Shown in pieces: positions 63,948-64,000 of a stretch of 64,000 nucleotides of DNA. Source of the stretch: Epsilonproteobacteria bacterium UBA4036 (GTDB lineage Bacteria > Campylobacterota > Campylobacteria > Campylobacterales > Arcobacteraceae); assembly GCA_002382325.1 (NCBI GenBank), contig DGAG01000008.1, forward strand, positions 114,461 through 178,460, read 5' to 3'. Position 1 is the first letter of the stretch, and each line of letters starts with the position of its first letter. The notes beneath the pieces were generated by a model. The model searched no databases, was not told where the DNA came from, and saw nothing but the letters and a program-made list of their open reading frames with translations. Position numbers and translations under genes: made by a program.

Positions 63948-64000
63948 AGATATATAAAGAGAAAGTCGAAAAAAAAGTCAAAAAAAACTGAATGCTGAAC

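Overview
The window is about 64 kb of AT-rich bacterial DNA. Gene content points to Campylobacterota, most likely an Arcobacter-like genus. The signs are separate (not fused) rpoB and rpoC, the tRNA-tuf-rpmG-tRNA(Trp)-secE-nusG-rplKAJL-rpoBC order, an mqnA-type (futalosine) menaquinone gene, a NikKMLQO-type nickel ECF transporter, and frequent GAGG/AAGGA ribosome binding sites with some TTG/GTG starts. This assignment is inference from gene content and base composition, not from a database search.

Positions 1-23,520 are an accessory surface-adhesion region. It holds two type I secretion sets and one LapA/RTX-like adhesin. Set 1 runs leftwards: an output-less Cache sensor, a MotA/TolQ-like channel, a MotB/OmpA-like partner, a TolC protein with three SPOR-like repeats, and a LapD-like c-di-GMP receptor cut by the window edge. 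Its ABC exporter, membrane fusion protein and an HDOD protein run rightwards. Set 2 runs leftwards: TolC with one SPOR-like domain, ABC exporter, lipoprotein, adhesin, and an HExxH metallopeptidase with a lipobox. Its membrane fusion protein is divergent and carries an N-terminal cytoplasmic PAS domain. A LuxR-type regulator with a degenerate receiver follows it. The whole looks like a sensed, gated adhesin export and retention system, and it is the most novel part of the window.

Positions 23,540-26,825 hold the rpsL-rpsG-fusA operon with a bidirectional terminator and a repeated hairpin block. Positions 27,000-33,500 are a mixed region: a RelE/ParE-type toxin-antitoxin pair with a palindromic operator, a DUF1294 protein, a GNAT-like enzyme, YwbE, the nickel ECF transporter, an IS1595-like zinc-ribbon protein, a YciI protein and a small membrane protein.

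Positions 33,537-47,723 run leftwards and contain five tRNA genes, tuf, rpmG, tRNA-Trp, secE, nusG, rplK, rplA, rplJ, rplL, rpoB and rpoC. Several junctions hold long inverted repeats that could attenuate, process or regulate the transcript.

Positions 47,765-64,000 are a cell-wall and housekeeping region: murD, mraY, gpmI, a CheY-like receiver, an orphan OppD-type ATPase, a class A PBP, glnA, a PHP-domain phosphatase, moaE, moaD, mqnA, uppP, murG, ftsW, a class B PBP and a cyclophilin. The window ends in a short tandem repeat. No rRNA gene, CRISPR array, intact insertion sequence or prophage was seen.
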